Origin: Blastobasis lacticolella
Lineage: Eukaryota; Arthropoda; Insecta; Lepidoptera; Blastobasidae
Assembly (NCBI GenBank): GCA_905147135.1
Contig: LR990041.1
Coordinates: 18,661,907-18,725,906 of the forward strand
Reading direction: 5' to 3'
Length of the DNA stretch: 64,000 nt
Shown in pieces: positions 23,601 through 31,822 of this stretch (position 1 is the first letter of the stretch; each line of letters opens with the position of its first letter). The notes under the pieces were generated by a model. The model saw only the letters and a program-made list of their open reading frames with translations, was not told the origin of the DNA and did not search any database. Made by a program: the position numbers and the translations under genes.

Positions 23601-26600
23601 AGCAGTGGGTCGAGCGCTCGCAGCTTTGCCGATGTGAACACTGACGTCAGTTGGCGACGAACCGTTGTCCATTGCGGGTCCTGTTGAGGTATTCGGTCAA
23701 TACGTGCGACAAACCACAATTGAATAGTGAATAACGTTGTAAAATAGCATGTTTGTTGATCAGCATTGCTAGCACAAGTGTGCTCTTGCGCGCGATAAGC
23801 GAAAAATGTTAGTATTGAGAGAAAAAAACAAACGCACTATCGCGGCGCAAGCTGTGTCGCGGGCTCACTTGTGCCAGCCTTGCAAGTAGAGTAGCATGCT
23901 AGCTACAGAAATCGAAATAACTGACATAGTGCCCATCTCATTCCATCATCGCGTGATGACGTGATGACATCAGACGTGGGTCAAGATAACGCTTGTTGTC
24001 GATATAATGTAAGTACGTAAAGAAGCGCGTGGCGCATACGCGGCGCGTTCGCGAGATTTTACATAAGAATTCAGTACCCTGAATGTGCAGGTATCATCAC
24101 GATGTTTTCCCTCACGCTTTAACGTGCCGCTTTTTCAATAAAATCGCGATAATTTTAAATTATTAGCAACCATAATTGTATAATGCAGGCACTTAGAGAT
24201 TTTAGTAAATAAATATTATTTTTATGCTAACTGAATGTATAATTCTGCTGCCCAAATAGTCGCATAGGCTAGTGCGGAAAATTAACGGGAAATGCTTACC
24301 TACCTATTTTAATCGTCTTAGTATGAGAAAGAAGCATCGTCATTTTGGGCCAACCTCCGTCATAGGATGAAATTTCAGATGGCAGTCGCTCCACTCTAAT
24401 TTCCTGATCTGCCAAATCATGGGTCATGGTCAAGGCGGACCCCGGGCCCTCGTGCGCGAGACACGACCGTGACAGTAATGCCAAGATGATGATTATCAAA
24501 CATTACATTAAATATGTATTAATAATTATATCTACAGAGTCTGGAACCCTCGGTGCGCAAGTACGATTCGAACTTTATTTATATATATATTATCCAAATG
24601 CTTCAAATTACAGTTGACATGAATCAAAATGTCTAGAGAGCCACTACACTATTAACATTTGGGTACTTATCTCATTATACATAACAGTAAATCTTCATTA
24701 ATGTTACAACAGCTTATGAAATAAGTAGATATACCTATTTATAGATTTTTGATACCCAGTGCCAAAGAGATCCACTTCAAACCGGTCAGTTATCATCTGA
24801 TTGTCTGCGTCCCTCTCACGTATTTCGTGTTTAATTATTAGGAACATAAAGTGAGCACGAAGATAAAGCATGAGGATTAAATAAATAAATAATAAATAAT
24901 CGTGGACAAATTCACACAACGCCATCTAGCCCCAAAGCAAGCAAAGCTTGTGTTATGGGTGTTAGACCACTGATAAACTACTTATATACATTTAAATACA
25001 TACTTAATAAACATAGAACACCCAGACCTGTAACAGAAATTGAAATTCATCATTTCAATTTCTGCCCGGCCGGGAATCGAACCCGGGACCTCTTGCGTGG
25101 CAGACCGCTGAACCACTCAGGTCGTCAACTCAAGATTATCTATTTTTCCATTCAAAAGGAGCAAGTAGTGCAATATCTACTAATGCCAGTTTACGTCTCA
25201 GCTCCATCGTGTCAATACCTACCATACCTGATGCAAAAAAAAAATGTATTGCTTTTTAAATTTATTTTCAAGTAGTGTCCAATAACGAATGAAATTTATA
25301 ATTAAAGAATAACTTAATGCAGTTAAAAAAATCGCACTTTTGTTGGTGTAGAAAAAAATATTTAAAATAAAAATTAATTTAACAGTTTCTCAATATTTTA
25401 TAAAATGCGAATCGCGATTTGCTGCTCTATTATTAGATAATACTGCTGCAGATTAATATAATTTACTATTACATAAATTTTAAGGCTGTCCAATATCACA
25501 ATGCTTGCTGCCCAATTTTTGTCGACCACTAGACGCAGCTTCATTCACTTTGTTTGCTGACAAAACACAGTTTCAGATTACCAAAACCTGTTTAATTAAC
25601 AGGGGCAATTAGCTGACCTATTAAGGGATAGCCAAAATATTGTAACTAAATATACCTCTGTTTATTTATTTCCACTGCCAAGTAACAATTTTTGCATTGT
25701 TGTGTTTCGGTTTGAAGGATGAGGTAGGCGGCCTAATTACAGGCATGAGGCATTTCGTCTTTGTCCTCACAGTGACAACCTGCGGTTCTACATTTTTGTT
25801 GCCTGCAACCTAAGCTCATATTTGGATACTTTAATCTAAGGGTTAGTACTCTTATATGCTAAGCTTATGGCCAACAGTTACCGCTTACCATCAGGTAAGC
25901 TGTCTGCTCATTTGTCACTGCGTAGTATAAAAAAACCTACGTCACTCGCATAGAACGAAGCTTCCTATTGGCATTTTAGACGATTATTCCTATCATATAT
26001 TGTACACTTTACCTATTATCTATAAGGATTTCCTGAGATTACACACACAAAAATACGTGTAAGTAGTCTAATTCGTGTCAGTCTGTAAAACCTTCACAAA
26101 TCTCAGCCGGCATCATTAGTCCCAACACGGTAAATATAGTTTGTTCTCCTACTTACCCGTGTCAACAAGAGTCGCAGGAGTTTCACTTTCGGCTTTGCCT
26201 GTCCCAAAAAAGCATCCTCACCTTCAGCATGAATACATTGAGCCCGCCTATTGGGTCGCTGCGAGGCGACGAAGCCAGGAAGTGGTCGCGGAAGTTTTCG
26301 ACGTCCCGCGACAGGATGTTTCGCGCCAACTCCGGGCAGTTGATGACCAGAGCCGGCCGCCAGAACAGCCAGATGCCCAAATAAGGGGAGCCGCTGTACT
26401 TCAGGTACAGGTCGCGCATCCAGAAACCCTGCGAGATGGCTAGATTAGCGATTGTTGTACGACGGATGGAATGTTTAACTAATGTCGTTGTATATTCATA
26501 GTTTACAGATTTTTCTCTATACTCTATACTTGTGTTCTAAATTTCAAGATTCTAAATCAACCCACCTTCAAGGTAGTGACGGAGTAGACAAATGGGCATT

Positions 26601-26953
26601 GGTCAACGCGCTTTCCCACTTTCTGTTTTGACGACTTCCTTTGCATTTCACGATATTACTCCCAAAAGTGAGAGGAAAGATAGTACACCTCAAAAATTAT
26701 ATAACCTTTATTTCGAAAAGAGTTCGACTTCGAAAATTAGGTGAAAAGAGGAAATTCATGAACTCACTAAGTTGATCTGGAATAGCTGGTCCAGACTGCC
26801 CCAGACTGGGTGTGGAGCTTTGGGCGGGTGGGACGGCACCCCACGCTGTGCCCAGAAGCCCGCAGCGCGCCGCCAACGTTTCGCAGTCAACACTGCCAAC
26901 AGCGCTGTCAACACAGCGCCCGCTGCTACCAGCATCGCAGACAACGACCACAT
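11458..26953 (-). CDS. cytochrome P450, CYP3-clan-like, nine coding exons
   Basis: Heme-thiolate monooxygenase, probably ER-anchored and fed electrons by NADPH-P450 reductase; substrate unknown. Coding exons, 5' to 3' on the minus strand: 26953-26768, 26428-26222, 23680-23528, 22508-22324, 21205-21054, 14775-14657, 14221-14116, 13097-12849 and 11633-11458. They sum to 1,533 nt, 510 residues plus TGA, normal for a P450, with no internal stop. Visible features: hydrophobic N-terminus (about 3-24), FWAQRGVP and a Pro-rich hinge, WTTVR at 135-139, GGFDTS at 311-316, EAMR at 370-373, FDPDRF, and FGEGPRACIG at 444-453 with heme ligand Cys451. FWAQRGVP and the heme loop are like CYP6/CYP9 relatives, so I infer the CYP3 clan; the subfamily cannot be named. 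Introns hold Transib, LINE and SINE insertions, yet the exons look intact. Confidence 0.93.
11713..11905 (+). repeat. repeat family E copy 2, in P450 intron 8
   Basis: Same block as 4985-5205, with an internal deletion after AACACTGCGAT. It ends GCAGTGGACTGTTATG followed by a TGATGATGATG tail. Confidence 0.7.
12068..12285 (-). mobile_element. SINE family A, 5'-truncated, in P450 intron 8
   Basis: Reverse copy running from the family's 3' end (CTTGGCGTAAATGTACCGG on the plus strand) through GGATCATGGTTACACATT-like sequence to the CATCACGATGTTTTC-like word. The tRNA-like head is absent. Confidence 0.75.
12368..12625 (-). mobile_element. repeat family C copy 1, in P450 intron 8
   Basis: A T-run followed by ATGTCATTCAGTAGGCAAAC, AGCGGGCCACCTG and CACGTTGCTCTGGCAGCAAA. 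Near-identical blocks occur at 19012 and 54128, and the first 100 bp also resemble the LINE tail at 56887. The T-run is the 3' poly(A) read in reverse, so this is a minus-strand retroposon tail. Confidence 0.75.
12849..13097 (-). CDS. P450 exon 8 (K-helix to heme loop)
   Basis: Acceptor TTTGCTCACAG and donor G|GTAAGAAG. The exon starts within the Glu of ExxR and encodes AMRMYPPMGWLDRVC, HYDERFFPEPTRFDPDRF and PFGEGPRACI. The last base joins exon 9 to make Gly453. This exon carries the catalytic cysteine. Confidence 0.95.
13098..14115. other. P450 intron 7
   Basis: Mostly unassigned AT-rich DNA. Around 13310-13360 the words GCGCCGTCTAGCCCCAAA match the body of SINE family B. The open frame at 13810-14070 has no recognisable motif. 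Confidence 0.5.
14116..14221 (-). CDS. P450 exon 7
   Basis: Acceptor CTTGTTTCAG and donor AAAG|GTAATT. Encodes DKLYEELKETSERLG and LSSLTYLNCVLK, the J to K-helix region of P450s, with the final G contributing to the Glu of ExxR in exon 8. Confidence 0.93.
14222..14656. other. P450 intron 6
   Basis: A 435 bp intron; no repeat or other feature recognised. Confidence 0.5.
14657..14775 (-). CDS. P450 exon 6 (I-helix)
   Basis: Acceptor ATTTCCGCAG and donor CAG|GTTTTT (canonical GT but a weak consensus). Encodes SPDDLMLAQSVIFVQGGFDT and then SASASSFAVYEMAHQPDLQ; GGFDTS is the oxygen-activation motif. Confidence 0.93.
14840..15332 (-). repeat. 3' UTR and AAATA-type tail of the intronic LINE
   Basis: Between the LINE stop at 15335-15333 and the simple repeats near 14850-14905 (AATAAATAAATAAATAAA and TTTATTTATTTATTTATT) there is no coding sequence. 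A tail of AAATA units is common in insect LINEs, so I read this as the element's 3' end. The two opposed simple repeats would themselves fold. Confidence 0.5.
15588..15592. repeat. Transib target site duplication, left
   Basis: CGTGC directly before the left CACTGTG terminus; an identical CGTGC follows the right terminus at 17474-17478. Confidence 0.9.
15593..16060. repeat. left terminal inverted repeat of Transib
   Basis: About 468 bp, starting CACTGTGGTTAGTAAATCG and ending in AACAAATAATTAT. It pairs with 17005-17473. The length is unusual for a DNA transposon of this size: the two arms make up half of the element. Confidence 0.88.
16142..16755 (+). pseudogene. Transib/RAG1-like transposase C-terminal remnant
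   Basis: After a possible acceptor TTTTTTATTCCAG the frame reads SGTTNDGNTARKFF, then MYVELYGWYYMPSGVHKLLL and HGAAII, a TAA at 16441-16443, then EASEARNKDFKKIREHHSRK and an acidic C-terminus ending at 16755. The NDGNTAR..., HK...HG..II and SEARNKxFxxxRxxxxR words align in order with the RAG1 core words NGNFARK, FHKTLAHVPEII and NESGNKLFRRFR. From memory, the Glu of SEARNK corresponds to the third catalytic acidic residue of RAG1. About 204 codons remain, against roughly 700 in complete Transib transposases. The stop replaces what is normally a Glu. Not functional alone. Confidence 0.82.
17005..17473. repeat. right terminal inverted repeat of Transib
   Basis: Complement of the left arm with scattered substitutions and small indels; ends in GAACCACAGTG, immediately followed by the CGTGC duplication at 17474-17478. 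Confidence 0.88.
17479..18001 (-). pseudogene. LINE RT thumb and C-terminal part
   Basis: Encodes NKLTLNTDKTKYMKFS, RVRKLIYIFKTLRHIS, and TTLLTLERAQRSLLKVM. The frame runs up to the Transib insertion point and resumes in the same frame at 15592 when Transib and one CGTGC are disregarded, continuing to the stop at 15333. Confidence 0.85.
18026..19011 (-). pseudogene. LINE RT palm domain
   Basis: Carries [47 protein letters not shown] (motif A), VPQGSIIGPTLFLVFIND (motif B) and ITYADDTVLLF (motif C), the standard order for a LINE RT. The frame is shifted near 18290, where CTCGAGCTTGCTTAC is duplicated in tandem. Confidence 0.85.
19012..19375 (-). mobile_element. repeat family C copy 2, inserted in the LINE
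   Basis: T-run then ATGTCATTCGGTAGGCAAAC, AGCGGGCCACCTGATGG and CACGTTGCTCTGGCAGCAAA, ending near ACCTCTCTTA. LINE coding sequence lies on both sides (NSITNRKK below, KRQYEANEIK above), so this is a nested insertion. I could not define a target duplication. Confidence 0.75.
19376..20125 (-). pseudogene. LINE endonuclease end and linker
   Basis: Encodes AVIAIYRSPS, a frameshift, then FHTIIIVGDININI (the GDFN-like motif of APE endonucleases), CLDHIIL and SSLTDHETLLL (the SDH region, here TDH), followed by a basic linker. The 5' part of the endonuclease is missing. Confidence 0.8.
20145..20462 (-). mobile_element. SINE family B, near full length
   Basis: Reverse copy: body words GCGCCATCTAGCCCCAAA, ACATAGAACACCCAGACC-like and TTTCTGCCCGGCCGGGAATC (B box read backwards) and a head ending ACTTAGGTCGTCA. 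The tRNA-like head contains an extra ~20 bp relative to the copy at 24899. It lies at the 5' truncation point of the LINE in P450 intron 5. Confidence 0.78.
20640..20940. repeat. possible dispersed repeat in P450 intron 5
   Basis: A GC-richer block with CATCCATCGCATCC and CCACTAGGTGAGGGTAGGGT. It looks like the noncoding tail of a lepidopteran retroelement, but no second copy is in this window, so this is weak. Confidence 0.3.
21054..21205 (-). CDS. P450 exon 5
   Basis: Acceptor TTGGTGCCAG and donor ACA|GTATGG. The first base completes an Arg codon from exon 4 and the last base starts Lys295. Encodes FSMFPRSTLRYFQNLF and RGDLVDILLRMRQDELQ, the typical F-G to H-helix stretch with the DLVDILL word. 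Confidence 0.92.
21300..21580 (+). pseudogene. degenerate LINE RT fragment in P450 intron 4
   Basis: DMEKAYDLLKRKVLWNVL matches RT motif A of another LINE group (DLEKAYDRV-type), and further on TTCACTGATGACCAGGTTCG reads FTDDQVR, which resembles YADDQV of motif C. Stops and frameshifts lie between. Confidence 0.65.
22025..22278 (+). pseudogene. LINE 3' end fragment in P450 intron 4
   Basis: Degenerate copy of the 3' part seen at 61845-62425: shared CGTCCATAGGCTGCGG and CTGCTTACCATCAGGCAGG, and upstream traces of the same coding words (HRTA, TPW, CSSKETFS). Confidence 0.7.
22324..22508 (-). CDS. P450 exon 4
   Basis: Acceptor CTTTTCCAG and donor CAG|GTGATT. Encodes SLFSDFTTDVIGAVAFDL and WTSIFFLPELVDVF. 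FTTDVIGxxAF is a conserved stretch of CYP3-clan P450s. It leaves two bases for exon 5. Confidence 0.93.
22536..22650 (-). repeat. retroposon tail with CATCATCAT
   Basis: CATCATCATCAT followed by GACTCTTGTCGGTGGAGC and CTCCTGTCTGCCAATTCTC; a trinucleotide-tailed 3' end in reverse orientation, inside P450 intron 3. Confidence 0.4.
22771..23074 (+). mobile_element. SINE family A, near full length, in intron 3
   Basis: Begins GAGCGTCGGTGACCTAGTAC (degraded tRNA-like head) and continues with AACCGATGTTATTACTGTGA, GATCCAATCTG, GCTCCACTGTAATTACCTG and CGCGAGAGCATAACCGG. The B box is damaged. Confidence 0.75.
23528..23680 (-). CDS. P450 exon 3 (C-helix)
   Basis: Acceptor ACCTCAACAG and donor AGA|GTAAGAG, both in phase 0. 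Encodes DPQWTTVRRQLTSVFTSAKL, where W135 and R139 form the WxxxR heme-propionate contact, then RALDPLLKQRQ. Confidence 0.94.
23763..23883. mobile_element. short TIR element, copy 2, in intron 2
   Basis: Ends GCATTGCTAGCACAAGT and ACTTGTGCCAGCCTTGC are imperfect inverted repeats of the same family as 7339-7476. The interior shares GCGATAAGCGA and TTAGTATTGAGAGAA with the copy at 33341. Confidence 0.7.
24073..24118 (-). mobile_element. SINE family A fragment
   Basis: CTGAATGTGCAGGTATCATC followed by ACGATGTTTTCCCTCAC is an internal SINE A segment, reverse oriented, in P450 intron 2. Confidence 0.6.
24369..24494 (+). mobile_element. SINE family A, 3' fragment, in intron 2
   Basis: GATGGCAGTCGCTCCACTCT, GATCTGCCAAATCATGGGTC and TGCCAAGATGATGATT: the 3' block of the family, 5'-truncated. 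Confidence 0.75.
24899..25126 (-). mobile_element. SINE family B, best-preserved copy
   Basis: Reverse copy from TCGTGGACAAATTCACACAA through GCGCCATCTAGCCCC-like and ATAGAACACCCAGACC to the tRNA-like head with GGCCGGGAATCGAACCCGGG and GAACCACTCAGGTCGTC. An AT-rich A/T tail (AAATAAATAATAAATAAT) lies on the 3' side of the element. In P450 intron 2. Confidence 0.82.
25127..26221. other. rest of P450 intron 2
   Basis: AT-rich and unassigned. Around 25880-25930 TTACCATCAGGTAAGCTGTC plus an A-run looks like a short retroposon tail. Confidence 0.4.
26222..26428 (-). CDS. P450 exon 2
   Basis: Acceptor CATCTCGCAG and donor AAG|GTGAGG, both in phase 0. Encodes GFWMRDLYLKYSGSPYLGIW, PALVINCPELARNIL and FRDHF, the A-helix, beta-1 and B-helix region. 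Confidence 0.94.
26768..26953 (-). CDS. P450 exon 1 (N-terminal anchor)
   Basis: The chosen start is ATG at 26953-26951 (MWSLSAML); the frame upstream soon meets a stop (TAA at about 26976-26974) and contains no other ATG. A hydrophobic segment (AMLVAAGAVLTALLAVL) is followed by basic KRWRRA, FWAQRGVP and a Pro-rich hinge. Donor TTA|GTGAGT is a near-perfect consensus. Codons for Val, Ala and Leu are GC-rich, unlike the flanks. Confidence 0.94.
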
Positions 26954-27486
26954 CTTGTACTGACGCACACTTTATTCCTGTACTACAGTTTCTTGGGTAG
27001 ATATGGAATATAAATATTGAAACATATAATTTTAAGCAGTAAGCAACAATAATGTTGGTCGTCTTTTATTTTAAATTACTAATTACAATTATTGCCAACT
27101 ATCTATTAGCTCAAAATAAGAGTTCTATTTCGTAATGCAAATAAATACAATGGTTCGCGTATGACTGGTGGCTGAGCGTTAGCGCGCCCTATATTAACGG
27201 CTGCCGAAATGGCGTGCGCCGTCATGCGTCTCGTCACTACCGTAATCGTTGGCGTTCTGTAACTCATACATTATTTGCACTTTTAGACCGATAATGACAT
27301 ACTGTTTATGTACAAACAGAGATTATCTTTGACAAGTAATGAAGGATATACTTACAGGGTGATACGACGCACAGCCAGATGTGTTACTATCAATATTGTC
27401 ATTGTGTCCATTGTTAAGATTGATCTTGTTCATTTTTTGGTAACATCTTAATTATCCTTTTACTATCACAATAATAAACTTAAAAC
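26954..27486. other. 5' flank of the P450 gene
   Basis: The promoter should lie here, but I see no convincing TATA box or initiator, so no site is called. A 5' noncoding exon cannot be excluded. Confidence 0.35.
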
Positions 27487-27550
27487 TTTTTAAACTTCGA
27501 GATATGATACTTAGTTTATAATCTAAGTATCATATCTCGAAGTTTAAAAA
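27487..27550. repeat. perfect 28 bp hairpin
   Basis: Arms 27487-27514 and 27523-27550 are exact complements with an 8-base loop TTTATAAT. The arms contain ACTTCGAGATATGATACTT. Located about 0.5 kb upstream of the P450 start codon. Confidence 0.9.
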
Positions 27551-27959
27551 TAAATTAAAACAACTGATGTAGTTCACAATACCTTTTAGTAAAATATCTA
27601 CCTTCATACTGAATTACGATGGTTATGTTTCTATATGTAACTTCAAGTGTTGCAAACAATGTTGTGTCGTATTCGCAATGGTCCCTTCTGCTCGATTGGT
27701 TATAGTAAAACTTGCTTAATTTTATATGGAACTGTAGGTCTGTTTGTGCATTGAAATTGTATGTAATATTTGTAAAAGACTGTTTGTTTCCTGAAGAAAT
27801 AAATAAATTTTATTCAATAAGGCAGAGGGTTCAAGATGTTCAGTTCCGTGAGCCGTTCCGCTTGACCTTAGCGACCCCAAGGGACCTTGGTTTGTAAGAA
27901 AATGAACAGCAATCTATGTTAATAGCCTCCAGGCAAACACACGCTGCCAAGTCCGTGTT

Positions 27960-28161
27960 CAGGGGCCCTATTTTGGAATCGCTCGCTTCGAAATATAATA
28001 AAAAATTCGGTATTTTTATGCATGGTGCTGATTTTCCCTATTATTAAACCGTACTCTTTCGGTAGTGCAAATGAGTTTAAAAAATATATAACTTTTCATA
28101 CCATGATTAAAATTGAAAACCGTTCGAATAGAAGCGAACGATTCAAAAAGAGAACCCGTGG
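27960..28161. mobile_element. MITE-like element with imperfect TIRs, copy 1
   Basis: Left end AGGGGCCCTATTTTGGAATC and GCTCGCTTCGAA; right end AAGCGAACGATTCAAAAAG and AGAACCCGTG; these are imperfect inverted repeats of about 35 bp. The same end words occur at 57386-57567. Confidence 0.55.
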
Positions 28162-28682
28162 AGTGATGTTTGAGGCAGCCATTCGAGAGGATAGGTGGAC
28201 TTGTAAGGCTGGCTTTCTTTTGCTGTGTTATTTTTTAAGTCAACTTCGGTAATTTTTGTCCCTAATCCCATCACCCGAGTAAACAACTTACTGTATACAC
28301 ATATTATACAATGTTTGTTTGTTGTAGCCGCTTTACCAAAGTGGCTTTCCATAATAACATAAACGTACTGCGCTGCTTATAGTTAATAATACAGGAAGGA
28401 ATATTTAATAAACAAATAAAAATAACGTTAAAGATGAATACAACTTTTAACTAGGTACAAAAAATAACAGCATGTATAGTTTACTCATACGTAATAATTT
28501 TGTTGTTATTACATGCTATAAAATTGGTGTTATCATAGTGATGATTATTTGTAGGTACGGAGTACCAAATGTTCTGCTTAAGATAATTTGTTACTATACT
28601 AGTACTCGTGCCGATAACAAAGTAATAATCATCTTGGCGTTAATTTTCCATTTGTGTGGATGTTCCCGGGAGCGACTGCCTT
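28162..28682. other. unassigned sequence
   Basis: AT-rich. A short word ATCATCTTGGCGTTAATTTT near 28628 resembles the 3' end of SINE A in reverse; nothing else is recognised. Confidence 0.35.
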
Positions 28683-29098
28683 GCACATTCAATATATATA
28701 TTCTTTATTGTACACAATAGACATTACAGTAACGTTACAGTAGAAATAGTTGTACAAAGGTGGACTTATCTCTAAAAGAAATCTCTTCCAGTCAACCCTG
28801 CCGTTTATTACGAGAGTAAAAAACATACGGGTAGGCAGTAGCGTGAAATATAAAAAAAGAACCCATACATACATACTGATAAAATAATAGTACCTATCTA
28901 AAATACAAAAATACATATTGCATACCTACATATATAAAAAAAATTAGACTTGTAGTGATAATAGATGCTCTTTCAATCTTGCTTTGAATGTGTTGACAGA
29001 GGACTGTCACAAATGTCAGCTGGTAGACTGTTCCACAGTCGCGCCGCCTTAACAGTATACGACTTGAAGAAAAAGGTGGTGCATTGGGGAACTTCAAG
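28683..29098 (-). pseudogene. LINE C-terminal end and 3' UTR
   Basis: The minus strand reads YTVKAARLWNSLPADI, the common RLWNSLP word near the C-terminus of LINE ORF2, then a frameshift and an AT-rich 3' UTR ending in GTGTACAATAAAGAATATAT. The rest of the RT is absent. Confidence 0.7.
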
Positions 29099-29120
29099 CG
29101 GTTTGATGACGCATTGATTC

Positions 29121-29254
29121 AATCGCCTGAATGTGCAGGTTTCAGGTGTTTTCTCTCACGGTAAGAGCATCGGCTAGCATTCAACTGATGAACGTAATTT
29201 AGATAAGAGTCATTGGTACCTGGCCGCAGTGGGATTCGACACTTGGCCACCGGC
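29121..29254 (-). mobile_element. SINE family A, 5' half
   Basis: Reverse copy of the head half: CCTGAATGTGCAGGTTTC, GTAAGAGCATCGGCTAGCAT, GAGTCATTGGTACCTGGCC and CTTGGCCACCGGCGCTCC. It has a ~30 bp internal deletion in the tRNA-like part. Confidence 0.7.
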
Positions 29255-30075
29255 GCTCCTAGTAGTCTTGTTGTGCTCTTCATAGCAGCAGCAGCTTTGG
29301 CATATAATGCGTTGTATGGTAGTGTGTCCCACAAACAACCTTCAAGGCCAGTGTTTAGGCTATTTCTATTTATATAATAGGCTGTTTCTGTTTGTGGCAT
29401 ACTCCATTTTCGGCTGCATCATCACTTCTTCTCAGGAGAGATGGTGCACAAATGTCTGTCTAGCATTTAAGTAGTAAAAAGCATACCTACCTATTCAGGA
29501 ACGATGAATTAATTGTCTAAACTTTCACACATTGTTTACGGGATTTTGTAGGTAAATGACTTTAGACCTATCACATTTATAGTGTTTCCTTAAGGTTTGG
29601 AATAGGACATAGGTTACTTTTTATTCACCTTGCGGATTTACCAACGATGCCGTTCATAAACTATAATGCCGCTATCTACGAAAATGACATTTTGACGCGG
29701 GATTAATATTGATGCTGTTTGATAAACTAATCACCTACCTATTTAAATTTGAAATATCATTATGATGGTATTTTAGGGTACTTTATGACGATTTAAAATC
29801 TTTATACGCAACGGCAATTTAGCTAAGTAAACACTTCATGAAACTGAGAGAATCCAACGAAATCAATTTAAAGTGTTAAAATTATTGAAGAATGGATTAG
29901 TATGTTTAATATAAAATCAACATAATTTTTTTTAAGCCTATTCTTACATTTCACTAGCGCGCCCAGAGCTTTTCAGCACGCTTTTCCCGCTTTTTGAACA
30001 TTTCACCTGTCCCTATCCTATTACTTTCAGGGGCTTCTTACAATCGGAACGTAAGTACCTAGTGAAGACAAAATC
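29255..30075. other. unassigned sequence with a LINE tail word
   Basis: A short plus-strand segment at 29403-29475 (CATTTTCGGCTGCATCATCA then AATGTCTGTCTAGCATTTAA) resembles the noncoding tail of the 34.5 kb LINE family. Otherwise nothing is assigned. Confidence 0.4.
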
Positions 30076-30308
30076 TTATTTACAAGGGACTGCGAGCTGG
30101 CTGGCCGCGTTGCCCCGCTGAATAGCGAGGCTTAAACGCTGACCCAAGAAGAGGCCAGCCTTCTGGTGATGTAATTTGGACCAGGTGCTTAGATAACTCC
30201 CGAAATAAGGAATGTGCGCCTGGTCCCCACGGCCTAAGAGTTTCAACGCCAAATGGCGTAAATATGTAATCGCCACTGAGACTAGCATATTTGCGCCGCT
30301 TGGCGTTC

Positions 30309-30677
30309 TCAGCTGCGGCAGCACCCGTCGCAGCCTGACTCGCGGTCACTAGAAGATGGGACGGACGGCGCAAGGGTATCGATGCAAGTAGCATCCCATA
30401 CCAGAGGCTTCCACGGAGTGAGTGTCATTCCGTCGGGCCTCTTACCGTCATCGCGGGCTAACCCAATCGGTTCCAGCACCGCGGGTGCACTAGCGGTGGT
30501 AAAGGCCCGGTGGATGACATCGTCTAATTCCGCGTGACGAGGAATGCGACCAGCGCTCCTGCCGCAAGACAAGCCGTGGTTGCCGAGCTGGACTACAGGA
30601 CGACCACAGCGGCATAGATGAGGAGCGTTACAGGGGTGCGCCAAGACGAAGGGCCGTGGCAATCCTAAACGTGGCAC
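30309..30677 (-). pseudogene. RLE-like C-terminal domain of the LINE
   Basis: Open frame with CxC...H...C spacing ([19 protein letters not shown]), [26 protein letters not shown] and [15 protein letters not shown]. The conserved block matches the C-terminal part of a retroelement family I recall from marine invertebrates and insects; the family name is not certain. Confidence 0.7.
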
Positions 30678-31078
30678 GGTCGAGTAAAGTGCCGATGTTT
30701 TTAGAGGGTCTTGCCTGTAGCCAGAGACCCGACTCCCACTCGCCAGCTGCTAGGAAGCGAGCACGCTCTGCAGAATTGGTTGATGCGCTCAAAAGGTTGT
30801 TTCGCACCAATCTGCAGAGCGGCTCGTCCCAAAGCCGCTGCTAGCAAGGATTAGCCGGAGGGTCCGACTCCGGGCAAGCCAACTGCCAAGCATTTTTGGC
30901 CTCGGTGGAGAATGCCGACTCAAACGTCTCCAGTTTTGACAAAATCTTATTTACAAGGGGGACTGCGAGCTGTTCACCGAGGACAAAAAGGCTGGCAGAG
31001 AAACATTCGTCACTTTCCGAAATACCCAGACCACCATATCGAATAGGCAGTGATGCCTGGTCCCAGGAGAAATTGTCA

Positions 31079-31822
31079 AATTTTTATATTTATAACGGAA
31101 CAGAGAGTTTGTTTTACGGTGTTGTCTAGGACCTCTAAAAAAGCAGGAAGTTTCCAAAGCTGACAACACCGCAAAACGTACATAAATTTAGGAACAAATA
31201 AACAATATCTAATTATGACATTAGCCATGTGGCTGTTGATTTGGAGTAGGCGGTCCGAAAAATGATAAAATTTTTTAATTTTCTTGTCAACAAAATTTTG
31301 AGAGGAATCTTCAAAAATTGGGGAGCCTAGGAGGTGAAGAGAAGACTTGTCGACGATTGTGATGTTAGGAGCTAAAGCGCTAAAAGCAGTACAAATAGCG
31401 CCAGGCGTCGGACAAGATTCAGAGATAAACAGCTCCTCATTCGAGAAATTCAACTCCAAGCCTTTGGCACTGAATTCTCGAATGAGGAGCTGTAGATCCC
31501 GTAATACTGTGCTCGCTCCACCTCCTACAGTCTCATCGTTAAGGTACCACACGTTAAATTTAGAATTTAGTTTTTCGATAATGGGGTGGATCGCGAGACT
31601 AAAAATGGCAGGCCCGAGAGAATCGCCTTGCTGGCAGCCGACCGCGGAGTGCAGGAGGTGGCCCTTGTGTACAAGGTTGGTGGGCTCCTTGTAACACTGC
31701 CACAAAAATTTATATGCGGCCGGCAATTTAGTACGAATTTGATCCAGCAAAGCGCCCCTATCTACAGAATTGAATGCGTTCTTTACATCTACCTTCAGCA
31801 AAACCTCACCGCCGTCATTCAT
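31079..31822 (-). pseudogene. RT palm and thumb of the RLE-type LINE
   Basis: Longest intact piece of this element, 248 codons in the open frame: motif A VDVKNAFNSVDR, motif B GCQQGDSLGP and motif C YLNDETVGG. The first Asp of the catalytic pair is Asn here. Confidence 0.78.

Noticed and set aside
26954..26968. GTG start five codons upstream of the P450 ATG
   Set aside because: GTG is not a usual eukaryotic start; MWSL at 26953 is followed at once by the hydrophobic anchor, as in other P450s.
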